Source: a virus. Taken from it: a stretch of DNA of 28,277 nucleotides. Position 1 is the stretch's first letter, and the number at the start of each line of letters is the position of its first letter. Location of the stretch: positions 1 to 28,277 of IMG/VR virus record IMGVR_UViG_3300033273_000709, one strand, 5' to 3'. The translations under genes and the position numbers were made by a program. The notes beneath the pieces are model-generated. The model had not been told where the DNA came from, did not search any database, and saw only the letters and a program-made list of their open reading frames with translations. Below are positions 15,977 to 22,506 of the stretch, one piece after another.

Positions 15977-16258
15977 ATGAGCACCCGCGCACAGATCGCC
16001 ATTCAGACAGGGCCCGAAGAATGGGCGCATGTATATGTCCATTACGATGGCTACCCCGAGCACATGCTTCCCGCGCTAGCCGCGTGGGCGCCTGAGGACA
16101 TCCTTGCCGCACGGGAAATCCGGCAGGTCAACGCCGAGGCGCTGGATTGTTTCAACCCGCCTCGGTCGCCCCGGTTTCTCTCAAGACCCACCTGTGAGTT
16201 ATCCCACCTCTATGTCTGGCGCGACGGTGCATGGGCGGAATGGAGTGCAGAGCAATGA
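15977..16258 (+). CDS. Conserved small protein with a DGYPEHMLP motif
   Basis: 93 aa from ATG 15977 (MSTRAQIAIQTGPEEWAHVY). GAGG lies about eight bases upstream. The order STRAQIAIQ - VYVHYDGYPEHMLPAL - C-terminal SHLYVWRDGAWAEW recalls a widespread family of small proteins in phages and plasmids that begins with a short strand followed by Y-x-H-x-DGYP; function not known to me. Its TGA overlaps the next ATG (ATGA), so the two are coupled. Confidence 0.65.
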   Translation: MSTRAQIAIQTGPEEWAHVYVHYDGYPEHMLPALAAWAPEDILAAREIRQVNAEALDCFNPPRSPRFLSRPTCELSHLYVWRDGAWAEWSAEQ

Positions 16259-16656
16259 GCCGTCCCGATATCCTTCCCAGCCGCAACGAGGATTACGGCT
16301 TTTTCCGAACCCTGACCGTCTGCCCAGAGCGCGACCGTCGCAGTACGGAGGTCTGGACGCTGGCCTCGCGCCTGATCGCCGAGGCCATTCACGCCGACAG
16401 TGAGGACGAGATGATCGGCATCCGCGACTTTCTCGATAGCCGCATGGGTCGGCATTTCGCCGATGATGTTGTCGGCAATATGACCGGCTGCGGCATTGGA
16501 CTCGAGGCTGCTATCGGCTCCGCGATCCACCGCTGGCAGGGCTGGCGCATCGACCGCAAGACTGAACGTGAGCACGGCATCCCTGCGGGGCTGCCTAATC
16601 TGACTGGCTGGGTGCAGCACTTCGCCGTCACGGCCGCAATGGAAGATGCCAACTGA
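16255..16656 (+). CDS. Conserved hypothetical protein coupled to the preceding gene
   Basis: 133 aa from ATG 16255, which overlaps the previous stop as ATGA and so fixes the start. MSRPDILPSRNEDYGFFRTL, then RRSTEVWTLASRLIAEAIHA, DEMIGIRDFLDSRMGRHFAD and IGSAIHRWQGWRIDRKTERE. The pattern NEDYGFFGT plus a central helix and a D-S-x-x-G-R-H-F-A-D segment is seen in plasmid/phage accessory proteins of alphaproteobacteria, without an assigned function. No signal peptide or membrane span. Confidence 0.65.
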   Translation: MSRPDILPSRNEDYGFFRTLTVCPERDRRSTEVWTLASRLIAEAIHADSEDEMIGIRDFLDSRMGRHFADDVVGNMTGCGIGLEAAIGSAIHRWQGWRIDRKTEREHGIPAGLPNLTGWVQHFAVTAAMEDAN

Positions 16657-16691
16657 TCTGCTTCTCGAAACCTTTTGAAAAGGCGTAAACG

Positions 16692-17261
16692 ATGCCCAAA
16701 CTCACCGATACACAAACCATTATTCTCACCCGCGCCGCATCCCGCCCTGGCAACTTGGCTATGCCTCTGCCCGACGGGCTGGCTGGCGCTGCGGCCAAGA
16801 TCACCGTCACCAAGATGATCGAGCGCGGCTGGCTTGAAGAGGTCGATGCCAATCTCCGGCGTCACGAACCGCTCTGGCGTGAGACCGGTGATGGTCATGG
16901 CACGACCTTGATTGCAACTGAGGCCGGACTTGATGCCATCGGCATTGACCCAGTCGTCGCAAGCACTGTCAGTAATATCCGCAAGGCTCGACCGGCGCCT
17001 AAATCTACAGAAGTGCCCGCAGACGCAAGCGCAGGCCCTAAGCTGGTCTCTCTCCGGCAAGGTACCAAGCAGGCCCTGTTGATCGAAATGCTGCAGCGCC
17101 CCGAAGGTGCCTCGATCACCGAGATTGTTGAGGCGACATCTTGGCAAGCGCATACGGCGAGAGGTGCAATCTCCGGCGCGCTCAAGAAGAAGCTTGGCCT
17201 ACCAATCACGTCTGAGAAACACCCCGAGCGTGGCACTGTTTACAAATTGGACGCGGCTTGA
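16692..17261 (+). CDS. DUF3489 protein, probable DNA-binding
   Basis: 189 aa (MPKLTDTQTIILTRAASRPG). AAAAGG lies eight bases before ATG 16692. The N-terminal half (LTDTQTIILTRAA, then KMIERGWLEEV and LIATEAGLDAIGI) has the layout of a winged helix. After a linker (KARPAPKSTEVPADAS) the C-terminal half, TKQALLIEMLQRPEGASI then TSWQAHTARGAISGALKKKL, matches DUF3489, another HTH-like domain. Two HTH-like units suggest a DNA-binding regulator; targets unknown. It converges on the membrane protein gene ten bases away. Confidence 0.8.
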   Translation: MPKLTDTQTIILTRAASRPGNLAMPLPDGLAGAAAKITVTKMIERGWLEEVDANLRRHEPLWRETGDGHGTTLIATEAGLDAIGIDPVVASTVSNIRKARPAPKSTEVPADASAGPKLVSLRQGTKQALLIEMLQRPEGASITEIVEATSWQAHTARGAISGALKKKLGLPITSEKHPERGTVYKLDAA

Positions 17262-17270
17262 GTCCGCCAG

Positions 17271-17477
17271 TCATCGCCAGCGCTCGAAAAGCCGGCGCAG
17301 CGCATAGCTGCGTAGAAGCGAGATTATCACGAATATCGCGCCGATCGCGAGGTTGTCGTTCAGGCTTACTTTCAACCCGAACCACGGAAACACCACGATC
17401 TGCGTCAGCACGGCCAGCGCATAGCCCACCGCGACATTGGTGATCGCCTCGATCAGCGATTGGCGTCGCGACTGCAT
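17271..17477 (-). CDS. Small membrane protein (DUF7220-like)
   Basis: 68 aa from ATG 17477 (MQSRRQSLIEAITNVAVGYA). The ATG overlaps the methyltransferase stop as TGATG, which decides the start over the longer open frame to 17615. Two hydrophobic stretches, about residues 12-32 (ITNVAVGYALAVLTQIVVFP) and 43-56 (LAIGAIFVIISLLR), are joined by FGLKVSLNDN, and the end is basic (SYALRRLFERWR). This matches small inner-membrane proteins found in phages and plasmids of Rhodobacterales. Function unknown. Confidence 0.75.
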   Translation of the reverse strand: MQSRRQSLIEAITNVAVGYALAVLTQIVVFPWFGLKVSLNDNLAIGAIFVIISLLRSYALRRLFERWR

Positions 17478-18739
17478 CACGCTGCCAGGCGCTTGGATTT
17501 GAGGTTGGCGAAACTCTCCCCGCTGTCTGCCAGAACTGCTTCCTCGCTGGTGAAGGCTTGCCAGCGCTCGATAGCGACATCGACGTAAACCGGGTTCAGC
17601 TCTACCCCGTAGCAAATGCGCCCGGTGGTCTCAGCCGCGATCAGCGTGGTGCCCGATCCCATGAACGGCTCATAGATTGCTTGGCCGGGGCTTGAGTTGT
17701 TTAAGATCGGGCGGCGCATGCATTCGACCGGTTTTTGCGTGCCGTGTACGGTCTCGGCATCCTGGTCCTTGTTGGCGATCTGCCAGAGCGTGGTTTGTTT
17801 GCGATCGCCGGCCCAGTGGCCCTTTCCTTTGGCGCGCACGGCATACCAGCAGGGCTCGTGCTGCCAGTGGTAATCGCCGCGGCTGAGCACCAGCCTGTCC
17901 TTTGCCCAGATGATCTGAGAGCGGATGGCGAAGCCCGCGGCGCTCAGGCTGTCCGCCACGGTGGCCGCATGCAGGGCGCCATGCCAGATATAGGCGACAT
18001 CGCCGGGAAAGAGGGACCAGGCCTCGCGCCAATCAGCGCGGTCGTCGTTCAGAACCTTGCCTGTGCGTTTGGTCTTGGCCGCGCCCGCTTGGTTGCGCCA
18101 AGACGGGTCGTATTCCACGCCATAGGGTGGATCGGTCACCATCAGTAACGGTTTGACGCTACCCAGGAGGCGCCCAACCACATCGGCGCTGGTGCTGTCA
18201 CCGCAGATCAGCCGATGTGACCCAAGCTGCCAAAGGTCGCCTGCCACCGACACCGGGTTAACCGGCGGATCCGGGACGTCATCCTCGCCCTCGACGGCCC
18301 CCTCGTCGCCCACCGTCTCTGGATCCTGCAGTAGGGCATCCAGATACTCATCCGAGAAGCCCAGCAGATCGAGGTCGAAGTCTTCCGCCAAGAGCCCTGC
18401 GATTTCGTCGCGCAGCATCGCCTCGTCCCATTCGCCAAGCTCGGTCAGCTTGTTATCGGCGATGCGATAGGCGCGCCGTTCCGCTTCACCTAGATGGCCA
18501 AGCCTGATGACAGGTGCCTCGGTCAGGCCCAGCGCGCCGGCTGCCAGCACGCGCCCATGGCCTGCAATCAACTCGCCGTCGTCAGCGACCAAGCATGGTA
18601 CGGTCCATCCGAACTTCGCCATGCTGGCCGCAATCTTCGCAACCTGTGCCTCGCCATGAATCTTCGCGTTCTTGGCATAAGGGCGCAGCTTCTCGATCGG
18701 CCAGAGCTCGATCTGGCGCGGCGCAAAGACAAGGTCCAT
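17477..18739 (-). CDS. ParB-like / DNA adenine or cytosine-N4 methyltransferase fusion
   Basis: 420 aa. Residues 1-100 are a ParB/Srx-like domain (WPIEKLRPYAKNAKIHGEAQ, then GELIAGHGRVLAA at 55-67). After an acidic linker (140-162) comes an N6/N4 methyltransferase: DPPYGVEYD (203-211), SQIIWAKDR, HWQHEPCWYA, and the SAM motif EPFMGSGTTLIAA (357-369). DPPY before FxGxG is the beta-class order. It probably methylates phage DNA to evade host restriction or regulate expression. No restriction enzyme gene is near, so it looks like an orphan methyltransferase. An in-frame stop just upstream makes ATG 18739 the only ATG start; there is no clear SD. Confidence 0.92.
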   Translation of the reverse strand: MDLVFAPRQIELWPIEKLRPYAKNAKIHGEAQVAKIAASMAKFGWTVPCLVADDGELIAGHGRVLAAGALGLTEAPVIRLGHLGEAERRAYRIADNKLTELGEWDEAMLRDEIAGLLAEDFDLDLLGFSDEYLDALLQDPETVGDEGAVEGEDDVPDPPVNPVSVAGDLWQLGSHRLICGDSTSADVVGRLLGSVKPLLMVTDPPYGVEYDPSWRNQAGAAKTKRTGKVLNDDRADWREAWSLFPGDVAYIWHGALHAATVADSLSAAGFAIRSQIIWAKDRLVLSRGDYHWQHEPCWYAVRAKGKGHWAGDRKQTTLWQIANKDQDAETVHGTQKPVECMRRPILNNSSPGQAIYEPFMGSGTTLIAAETTGRICYGVELNPVYVDVAIERWQAFTSEEAVLADSGESFANLKSKRLAA

Positions 18740-18823
18740 TGGACGGAGAGCTCACAGAGGCAGGGGCGAAGCATGCCGAAGCCGATCCCGGGGTTACGGG
18801 CGCGTCAGCAGTCGCGATGTCAG

Positions 18824-18860
18824 AAAAACAAAAGCGCCCACGAGGGTCTCCTCTAGGCGC
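18824..18860 (-). terminator. Hairpin with T-tract, terminator or leader attenuator
   Basis: On the minus strand GCGCC (18860-18856) pairs with GGCGC, with an inner stem GAGG-AGAC-CCTC, followed by TTTTGTTTTT. This is a good intrinsic terminator. It would end transcripts of the Doc/antitoxin operon. Because a promoter lies directly upstream (18878-18907), it could also act as an attenuator in the leader of the methyltransferase mRNA. Confidence 0.65.
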
Positions 18861-18877
18861 AATTCTTCGATGGTTCT

Positions 18878-18907
18878 TTGATATGTCAAGGGGGCTAGAA
18901 ATGTCAA
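18878..18907 (-). promoter_or_regulatory. Candidate promoter of the methyltransferase operon
   Basis: Minus-strand TTGACA (18907-18902), an 18-bp spacer, then TATCAA (18883-18878). The -35 is a perfect consensus; the -10 matches four of six. A second TTGACA (18889-18884) follows, with only a weak -10. The -35 touches the perfect inverted repeat at 18907-18939, suggesting regulation from that site. Confidence 0.5.
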
Positions 18908-18939
18908 TCCAAAATGTGAATCAGAGTCACATTTTGGAT
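18907..18939. repeat. Perfect 13-bp inverted repeat, likely operator
   Basis: ATCCAAAATGTGA (18907-18919) and TCACATTTTGGAT (18927-18939) are exact reverse complements with a 7-bp spacer. The core TGTGA-N7-TCACA resembles CRP/FNR-type sites, whose usual spacer is six bases. It adjoins the -35 of a minus-strand promoter, so it is a probable regulator-binding site. Confidence 0.7.
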
Positions 18940-18940
18940 C

Positions 18941-19099
18941 GGTGGCTTCAATCTGGATTTGGTGGATCCAAATCTGGCCCAGGTGGATTCCTAACTAAAA
19001 TACTAAAATCCACCTTCGGCATCCCTAATGGGTACCCAAGGCATTGTTATTAAGAAGTATCTTTCCGGAGCCTTCAAGGTTGGCTTCAAGGTGGATTCC
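18941..19099. repeat. Cluster of GGTGG(A/C)TTC-type repeats
   Basis: Related short copies: GGTGGCTTCAA (18941), GGTGGATCCAAA (18961), AGGTGGATTCC (18981-18991), inverted AATCCACCT (19007-19015), and AGGTGGATTCC again (19089-19099), the last preceded by CTTCAAGGT in tandem (19072-19090). The pair 18981-18989/19007-19015 forms a 9-bp inverted repeat, and GATTTGG/CCAAATC (18956-18974) another. They may bind a phage protein; they lack the regularity of a CRISPR. Confidence 0.5.
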
Positions 19100-19205
19100 C
19101 CGGTGAAAAGGCCAGACGCTAGCAAACTTGTGCGCTGATCCCCCCCCGTATACGGATTGGGCCCGGGAGGAACCCTGGGAGGGGGGCTATTGGGCGACGA
19201 TGACA

Positions 19206-19382
19206 CTATTTGGGATAAGTCGTCGGGTAGGCTTTGTCTTCGAAGTCTGCAATTGCCTCAGTGAGGCAATCAAAGGCATCGGCTTCCTTTGACCCTGGCA
19301 CTGGAGGGGCGTCGAAGAACCCTTCGATTTCGCAAAGAGCTTGGTCAAGCTCTGAATCTGTGCTGACAGTACGACGGCTCAT
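19206..19382 (-). CDS. 58-aa protein resembling the N-terminal domain of HigA-type antitoxins
   Basis: Minus frame from ATG 19382 to TAG at 19206-19208: MSRRTVSTDSELDQALCEIE, then DAPPVPGSKEADAFDCL and FEDKAYPTTYPK. The pattern (helix, FxDAxPxPGSxEADxxDxL, then an ExxYP end) matches the segment that precedes the HTH in HigA-like antitoxins, here without any HTH after it. It begins 31 bp after the Doc gene and could belong to the same transcript. The SD is weak. It may be a stand-alone partner protein or a remnant of an antitoxin. Similarity is by eye only. Confidence 0.5.
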   Translation of the reverse strand: MSRRTVSTDSELDQALCEIEGFFDAPPVPGSKEADAFDCLTEAIADFEDKAYPTTYPK

Positions 19383-19413
19383 CTTACCCGTGCCCTACGC
19401 GTTGCTGCTCTGA

Positions 19414-19821
19414 CTACTCGATATCCGGATAGATATTGGCTTCGAAATAATCGGCCAAGTCGCTGACGCTCAGCTCGCCAGCGACACGCGCTCGCAGCTT
19501 GGTTTCCAGTTCGTTCTCGGAAACATCCAAGAAAGAGCCATTCATTGCAATAAAGGTCAAAGACGCGATCGCACCCGCCCTCTTGTTTCCATCCATCAAA
19601 GCGTGCCGTGTCGCGATGCCATCATACATCAAGGCGGCAAGGTAGGCTAACCTCGCCTCCGGCTCGTATTCAGCGGCTGACCTTGCCCGCTCGAGCCCTG
19701 CTTCAAAGGCATCGCGGTCGTTCAAGACCATTCGATGGTCCATGGTCTCCATAAATGCTGCAGTTTCGTCCAAGATCGCATCGGCATTGGGCCAAGCGTA
19801 GCCATTGTCTTCCGAGGTCAC
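19414..19821 (-). CDS. doc: Doc-family (Fic fold) toxin
   Basis: 135 aa. The motif HALMDGNKRAGA (from His73) matches the Doc signature HxFxDGNKR, with the second position hydrophobic Leu where Phe is usual. N-terminal WPNADAILDETAAF and the middle LAALMYDGIATRH fit death-on-curing proteins, which phosphorylate EF-Tu and stop translation. GTG at 19821 overlaps the antitoxin stop (GTGA), so the pair is coupled. The partner is AbrB-like rather than Phd. The module probably stabilises the prophage or acts in phage exclusion. Confidence 0.9.
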   Translation of the reverse strand: MTSEDNGYAWPNADAILDETAAFMETMDHRMVLNDRDAFEAGLERARSAAEYEPEARLAYLAALMYDGIATRHALMDGNKRAGAIASLTFIAMNGSFLDVSENELETKLRARVAGELSVSDLADYFEANIYPDIE

Positions 19822-20063
19822 GCCACGTCGCCCTCGCGGCCAAGTTTAACGAGGGTCCGCCGATATCTTTGGGTGACCTTGGCAGCTGCCTCACGCGTTT
19901 CGGTGTAATCGTCGTTGACGGTACGCACGATCAGTGTGCCGTCATCCGTTGAAAGCGTAACCTGCTGTCCTGCGCGCAGTTGCAATGCGTCCATCGTGGC
20001 TGCCGACAGCGGCAGGAAATGGCCATTGCCGATCCTCTTAATCTTATTGGTTGTCGTCGCCAT
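19818..20063 (-). CDS. AbrB/MazE-like antitoxin paired with Doc
   Basis: 81 aa from ATG 20063 (MATTTNKIKRIGNGHFLPLS). The swapped-hairpin AbrB DNA-binding domain covers about residues 5-50 (KRIGNGHFLPLSAATMDALQ, RAGQQVTLSTDDGTLIVRT), and the C-terminal tail (ETREAAAKVTQRYRRTLVKL) is the likely toxin-binding part. The frame is open further upstream, but the extra residues look non-native. It should repress its own promoter through repeats at 20098-20120. Overlaps the toxin start. Confidence 0.85.
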   Translation of the reverse strand: MATTTNKIKRIGNGHFLPLSAATMDALQLRAGQQVTLSTDDGTLIVRTVNDDYTETREAAAKVTQRYRRTLVKLGREGDVA

Positions 20064-20097
20064 AGCGCCCGCATGCTCTTTGCTTGATTGGTTGAAT

Positions 20098-20139
20098 TGT
20101 TTATACGTGATGTTTATACGCATCTGTGGCATTTGTCAA
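20098..20139 (-). promoter_or_regulatory. Promoter and tandem operators of the toxin-antitoxin operon
   Basis: Minus strand TTGACA (20139-20134) is followed after 15 bp by TATAAA. The ten bases CGTATAAACA occur twice in tandem, 13 bp apart (plus-strand TGTTTATACG at 20098-20107 and 20111-20120), and each includes the -10-like element. Tandem sites over the -10 fit autorepression by the AbrB-like protein. The 15-bp spacer is short, so the exact -10 is uncertain. Confidence 0.6.
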
Positions 20140-20148
20140 CGTGCTCGA

Positions 20149-20613
20149 TCAGCAGTCCGCTGGCTGTCTTCGCGGGTCTTTTGTCCAGGGTTGATCGGGT
20201 GGCATCCCTTCCACCAGCTCTACGTCTTGCAGCATTCCCCCAACCTGGAGCCCGTCTCGCACCCAACCCAGTGCGAGCCACCACTCGCTATACGCCCGGC
20301 GTGCTGCCTCAATCTGCCGGGAATCTGGCCGAAACATCACCGGACATGCCCGCACCTCCACGGTCCGCCACTTGCCGCGCGACAGCACACGCTCGGTGCC
20401 CACCACCACGGTCGTTGCATGATCCCCATGCCGGTTGCGCTTCATTTCGACCGGCACGCAGCGCGGCACAGCTCCGGGCATCCAGTCCGGTGTGAGGCCC
20501 GCTCGGGCGAGCTCTGCGACCCGAATGGCCATGCGCTTGCCGCCGAGGTTGTCGGGCATCCCAGCCACTGTGGCAGCGATCACTTCGGCGTCCTCGTGGG
20601 TATGGGTGCCCAT
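20149..20613 (-). CDS. Conserved hypothetical, last gene of the early operon
   Basis: 154 aa (MGTHTHEDAEVIAATVAGMP). Not recognised. N-terminal helix, NLGGKRMAIRVAELARAGLT, then a beta region (ATTVVVGTERVLSRGKWRTV), and a C-terminal helix (QIEAARRAYSEWWLALGWVR) with a Pro/Trp end (GMPPDQPWTKD). No HTH, nuclease or membrane feature is clear. It starts four bases after the 76-aa gene ends. Its place at the end of the early operon is where some phages keep a late regulator; that is only a positional hint. Confidence 0.6.
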   Translation of the reverse strand: MGTHTHEDAEVIAATVAGMPDNLGGKRMAIRVAELARAGLTPDWMPGAVPRCVPVEMKRNRHGDHATTVVVGTERVLSRGKWRTVEVRACPVMFRPDSRQIEAARRAYSEWWLALGWVRDGLQVGGMLQDVELVEGMPPDQPWTKDPRRQPADC

Positions 20614-20616
20614 CTT

Positions 20617-20847
20617 TTACTGACCACCATCGATCTTGCAGCCCAGCGCCGCCCGCTGCATGAGGACGTATTCCAGACCGAAGCCAAATCCTTGGCCACG
20701 CTCTGGGTCGGGCGGCCCGGGTAGTTCCAACTGGGCATGCTCAACGCGAAACGCCCATTCCAGCGCCTGTTGCACTGACATGACGCGTTTCGGTCGTCCG
20801 TGACCTGCGCTTGGAGAGCGAGCATGAAGATTGCGATCGTGTTTCAT
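20617..20847 (-). CDS. Small hypothetical protein of the replication operon
   Basis: 76 aa (MKHDRNLHARSPSAGHGRPK). ATG 20847 overlaps the stop of the initiator gene (ATGA), which supports the start. The N-terminus is basic; the remainder, VMSVQQALEWAFRVEHAQLE then QGFGFGLEYVLMQRAALGCK, is helical and looks folded. Perhaps an accessory of replication; no family recognised. Confidence 0.6.
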   Translation of the reverse strand: MKHDRNLHARSPSAGHGRPKRVMSVQQALEWAFRVEHAQLELPGPPDPERGQGFGFGLEYVLMQRAALGCKIDGGQ

Positions 20848-21854
20848 CGGATACCTCGTTCAAGCAGCCGCTCAACCGTCACAAGGCCTCGGGCCAGCAT
20901 GGCATCGCGCATGGAGTTGGAAATCGCGCTGACGGGCAGGTAGCGATCGGAGTTGACCATCTCGGCGTAGAAGACAGGCAGGTCGGTGACTGGCCTGTTC
21001 TCGGACTTCGACGACTTTCGTGCCTTGCGCCGACCACGGAATTTTTCGTCCGCCTTGCGTTGGGCCGCGCGCTGCATGATGCGATCCAGGCCCTTGGGCC
21101 CATCTGGCGGCTCGGGGTGGTCTTGGCGAGAAGCTTCCGCAGCCTCGAGGATTTCCGCCTCGGTCAGCCCGAGGTCCGTTTGCCAGCGCCGAACATGCTC
21201 TCGGGGCGGCCAACCCTGCCACCAGCCAGGTAGAGGCCCGTCAGGGGCAAAGCCTAGAGCTGCCAACAGCGATCCGAAAAACTCTTCATCGACGATTTCG
21301 CGCGCTCGCGCGTCCTCCTCCTCCTTTACTGGTTTACTTACTGGTTCTCTTACAAGGTTACTGTCCGGATTTCGGACACGGGAATCGGCATTTTCCGGAC
21401 ACGGGTCGGGGGCAAAATCGGACACGGCTCCGTGTATGGATTTCGGACACAGGTGCGGGTTATCCACAGGTTTATCCTCAGAAATGGCCGTGATTTCCGA
21501 ACCCTTGGCTTCGCCTGCGTAGGTCGCTTCGACGCCGTGTGCGGTTTCCGAACACGGCATTGCACAATCTTGGGTAAAGCCCGGCTCGAAGGCCAAGATG
21601 TAGCGGGTTGGCATCTGTCGCTTGGTGCCTGGGTTCAGCCGCTGTATGCGGCGGATCAATCCGGCGCTCTCGAGGAGCGTGAGGTGGTCATTCAGCGTTG
21701 AACGGCTGATTTCGCAGTCATGGGCGAGCTGTTCCTGGGATGGAAAACAGCCGAAGTCCGGGTTGAACCGATCACAGAGATGCCAAAGCACGATTTTGGT
21801 GGTGGGCTTCAGTCCGCGCTGCTGTATCGCCCAATTGGTGGCAGCATGGCTCAT
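20844..21854 (-). CDS. Replication initiator-like protein with N-terminal winged HTH (HTH_36)
   Basis: 336 aa. Residues 1-95 form the HTH_36 pattern (NWAIQQRGLKPTTKIVLWHL, then CFPSQEQLAHDCEISRSTLN and LLESAGLIRRI). A long low-complexity middle (about 105-180) is encoded by the iteron array. The C-terminal part, GWPPREHVRRWQTDLGLTEA with EILEAAEASRQDHPEPPDGP, resembles DnaD/O-type loader domains and ends in a basic region (KFRGRRKARKSSKSENRPVT). It probably initiates phage replication and brings in host helicase. Coupled by ATGA overlaps to the VRR-NUC gene upstream and the 76-aa gene downstream. Confidence 0.8.
   Translation of the reverse strand: MSHAATNWAIQQRGLKPTTKIVLWHLCDRFNPDFGCFPSQEQLAHDCEISRSTLNDHLTLLESAGLIRRIQRLNPGTKRQMPTRYILAFEPGFTQDCAMPCSETAHGVEATYAGEAKGSEITAISEDKPVDNPHLCPKSIHGAVSDFAPDPCPENADSRVRNPDSNLVREPVSKPVKEEEDARAREIVDEEFFGSLLAALGFAPDGPLPGWWQGWPPREHVRRWQTDLGLTEAEILEAAEASRQDHPEPPDGPKGLDRIMQRAAQRKADEKFRGRRKARKSSKSENRPVTDLPVFYAEMVNSDRYLPVSAISNSMRDAMLARGLVTVERLLERGIR
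21373..21468. other. Candidate replication origin: iterons and DnaA box inside the initiator gene
   Basis: The seven bases CGGACAC occur at 21373, 21396, 21419 and 21444 (spacing 23, 23 and 25 bp), each with flanking matches (usually TTCGGACACGGG or TCCGGACACGGG). A perfect DnaA-box consensus TTATCCACA follows at 21460-21468, ten bases after the last copy. A weaker copy CCGAACAC is at 21549. The nearby 21321-21360 region holds TTACTGGTT twice and is relatively AT-rich, a possible unwinding element. Lambda places its origin iterons inside gene O in the same way. Confidence 0.7.
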
Positions 21855-22246
21855 GGCGCGACCCTCCCAGATGGAGAGGCCACACGCGTCGTGAACCCTT
21901 GGTCTGCCAAGGCGCCCAGCGCGTCATCAAGCGAACGCACCAGCGCCCAGCCAAAGCCCTGGGCCAACACCGCGTCGCGGAAGGCCTCCTGCGCTGGACT
22001 GAGCCTACCTTTGAGGGATTTCAGCTCGAGGAACAGGACCTTGCCATCGCACAGGATGATCAAATCGGCAAAGCCGGGATGGACACCCATGCCAACGAGG
22101 ATGGCCTGGCGCTTGGCCCCGCGTGGGCCGGCCTCGGTCACCTCATTGGCACAGTGATGGATGATGGTGCCCTTGGGCAGGGCAAAGCGCAGCGCGGTCA
22201 CAACAGCGCGCTGCAGATCAGCTTCTGGAGTTCCACGTCGCTTCAT
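21851..22246 (-). CDS. VRR-NUC domain nuclease
   Basis: 131 aa. Signature: TPEADLQRAVVTALRFALPK at the start, then HPGFADLIILCDGKVLFLEL and KSLKGRLSPAQEAF, the PD-(D/E)XK-like core of VRR-NUC (D in GFADL, ExK in LELKS). Family members are structure-specific nucleases associated with replication and restriction systems; in phages they often accompany replication genes and may act as Holliday-junction or repair nucleases. Its start (22246) and end (21851) overlap neighbours by ATGA. Confidence 0.9.
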   Translation of the reverse strand: MKRRGTPEADLQRAVVTALRFALPKGTIIHHCANEVTEAGPRGAKRQAILVGMGVHPGFADLIILCDGKVLFLELKSLKGRLSPAQEAFRDAVLAQGFGWALVRSLDDALGALADQGFTTRVASPSGRVAP

Positions 22247-22506
22247 GAGCGGCCCTCCCGATCTGGTGCAGGCAGCCGCCCTGGTGTTTTGGCGTCGAGC
22301 ACGACAAGCAGGATGCGCGCGTCCTCGCGCTCTTCGGGTGTTTCGCCATGCTGGACCAGCACATTGCAGGCGAGACGAACGAGATAGTCGGAATGATGAA
22401 CCATATCAGCGACGACCATGCGCGCCTCGCGCAGGCGCTCCTCAATCCACTCCTGGCGGACACGGTCCCGGGCGCTGGGCTTGCGGAAGGGAAGGGGGAT
22501 GCTCAT
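22243..22506 (-). CDS. Small helical protein of the early operon
   Basis: 87 aa from ATG 22506 (MSIPLPFRKPSARDRVRQEW). The start overlaps the stop of the HTH gene (ATGA), which decides against the longer frame to 22557. Helical (EERLREARMVVADMVHHSDY, LVRLACNVLVQHGETPEERE) with a proline-rich end. No family recognised; placed between the HTH protein and the VRR-NUC nuclease, and probably cotranscribed. Confidence 0.65.
   Translation of the reverse strand: MSIPLPFRKPSARDRVRQEWIEERLREARMVVADMVHHSDYLVRLACNVLVQHGETPEEREDARILLVVLDAKTPGRLPAPDREGRS

Larger units (their letters stand above)
18740..19205. other. Non-coding stretch rich in repeats
   Basis: 466 bp between the methyltransferase gene and the 58-aa gene. 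It contains, from left to right, a hairpin with a T-tract on the minus strand, a minus-strand promoter, a perfect 13-bp inverted repeat, several GGTGG-type repeats, an eight-C run at 19140-19147 followed by the palindrome CCGTATACGG (19146-19155), and a GGAGGGGGGC stretch. A 50-codon open frame at 18901-19053 lies over the inverted repeats and is not believed to be coding. Confidence 0.6.

Noticed and set aside
18901-19053. 50-codon plus-strand open frame
   Set aside because: It runs across perfect inverted repeats and a promoter, with no SD; the composition comes from the repeats.
18941-19099. CRISPR array
   Set aside because: Repeats are short, unequal and in both orientations, without regular spacers or cas genes.
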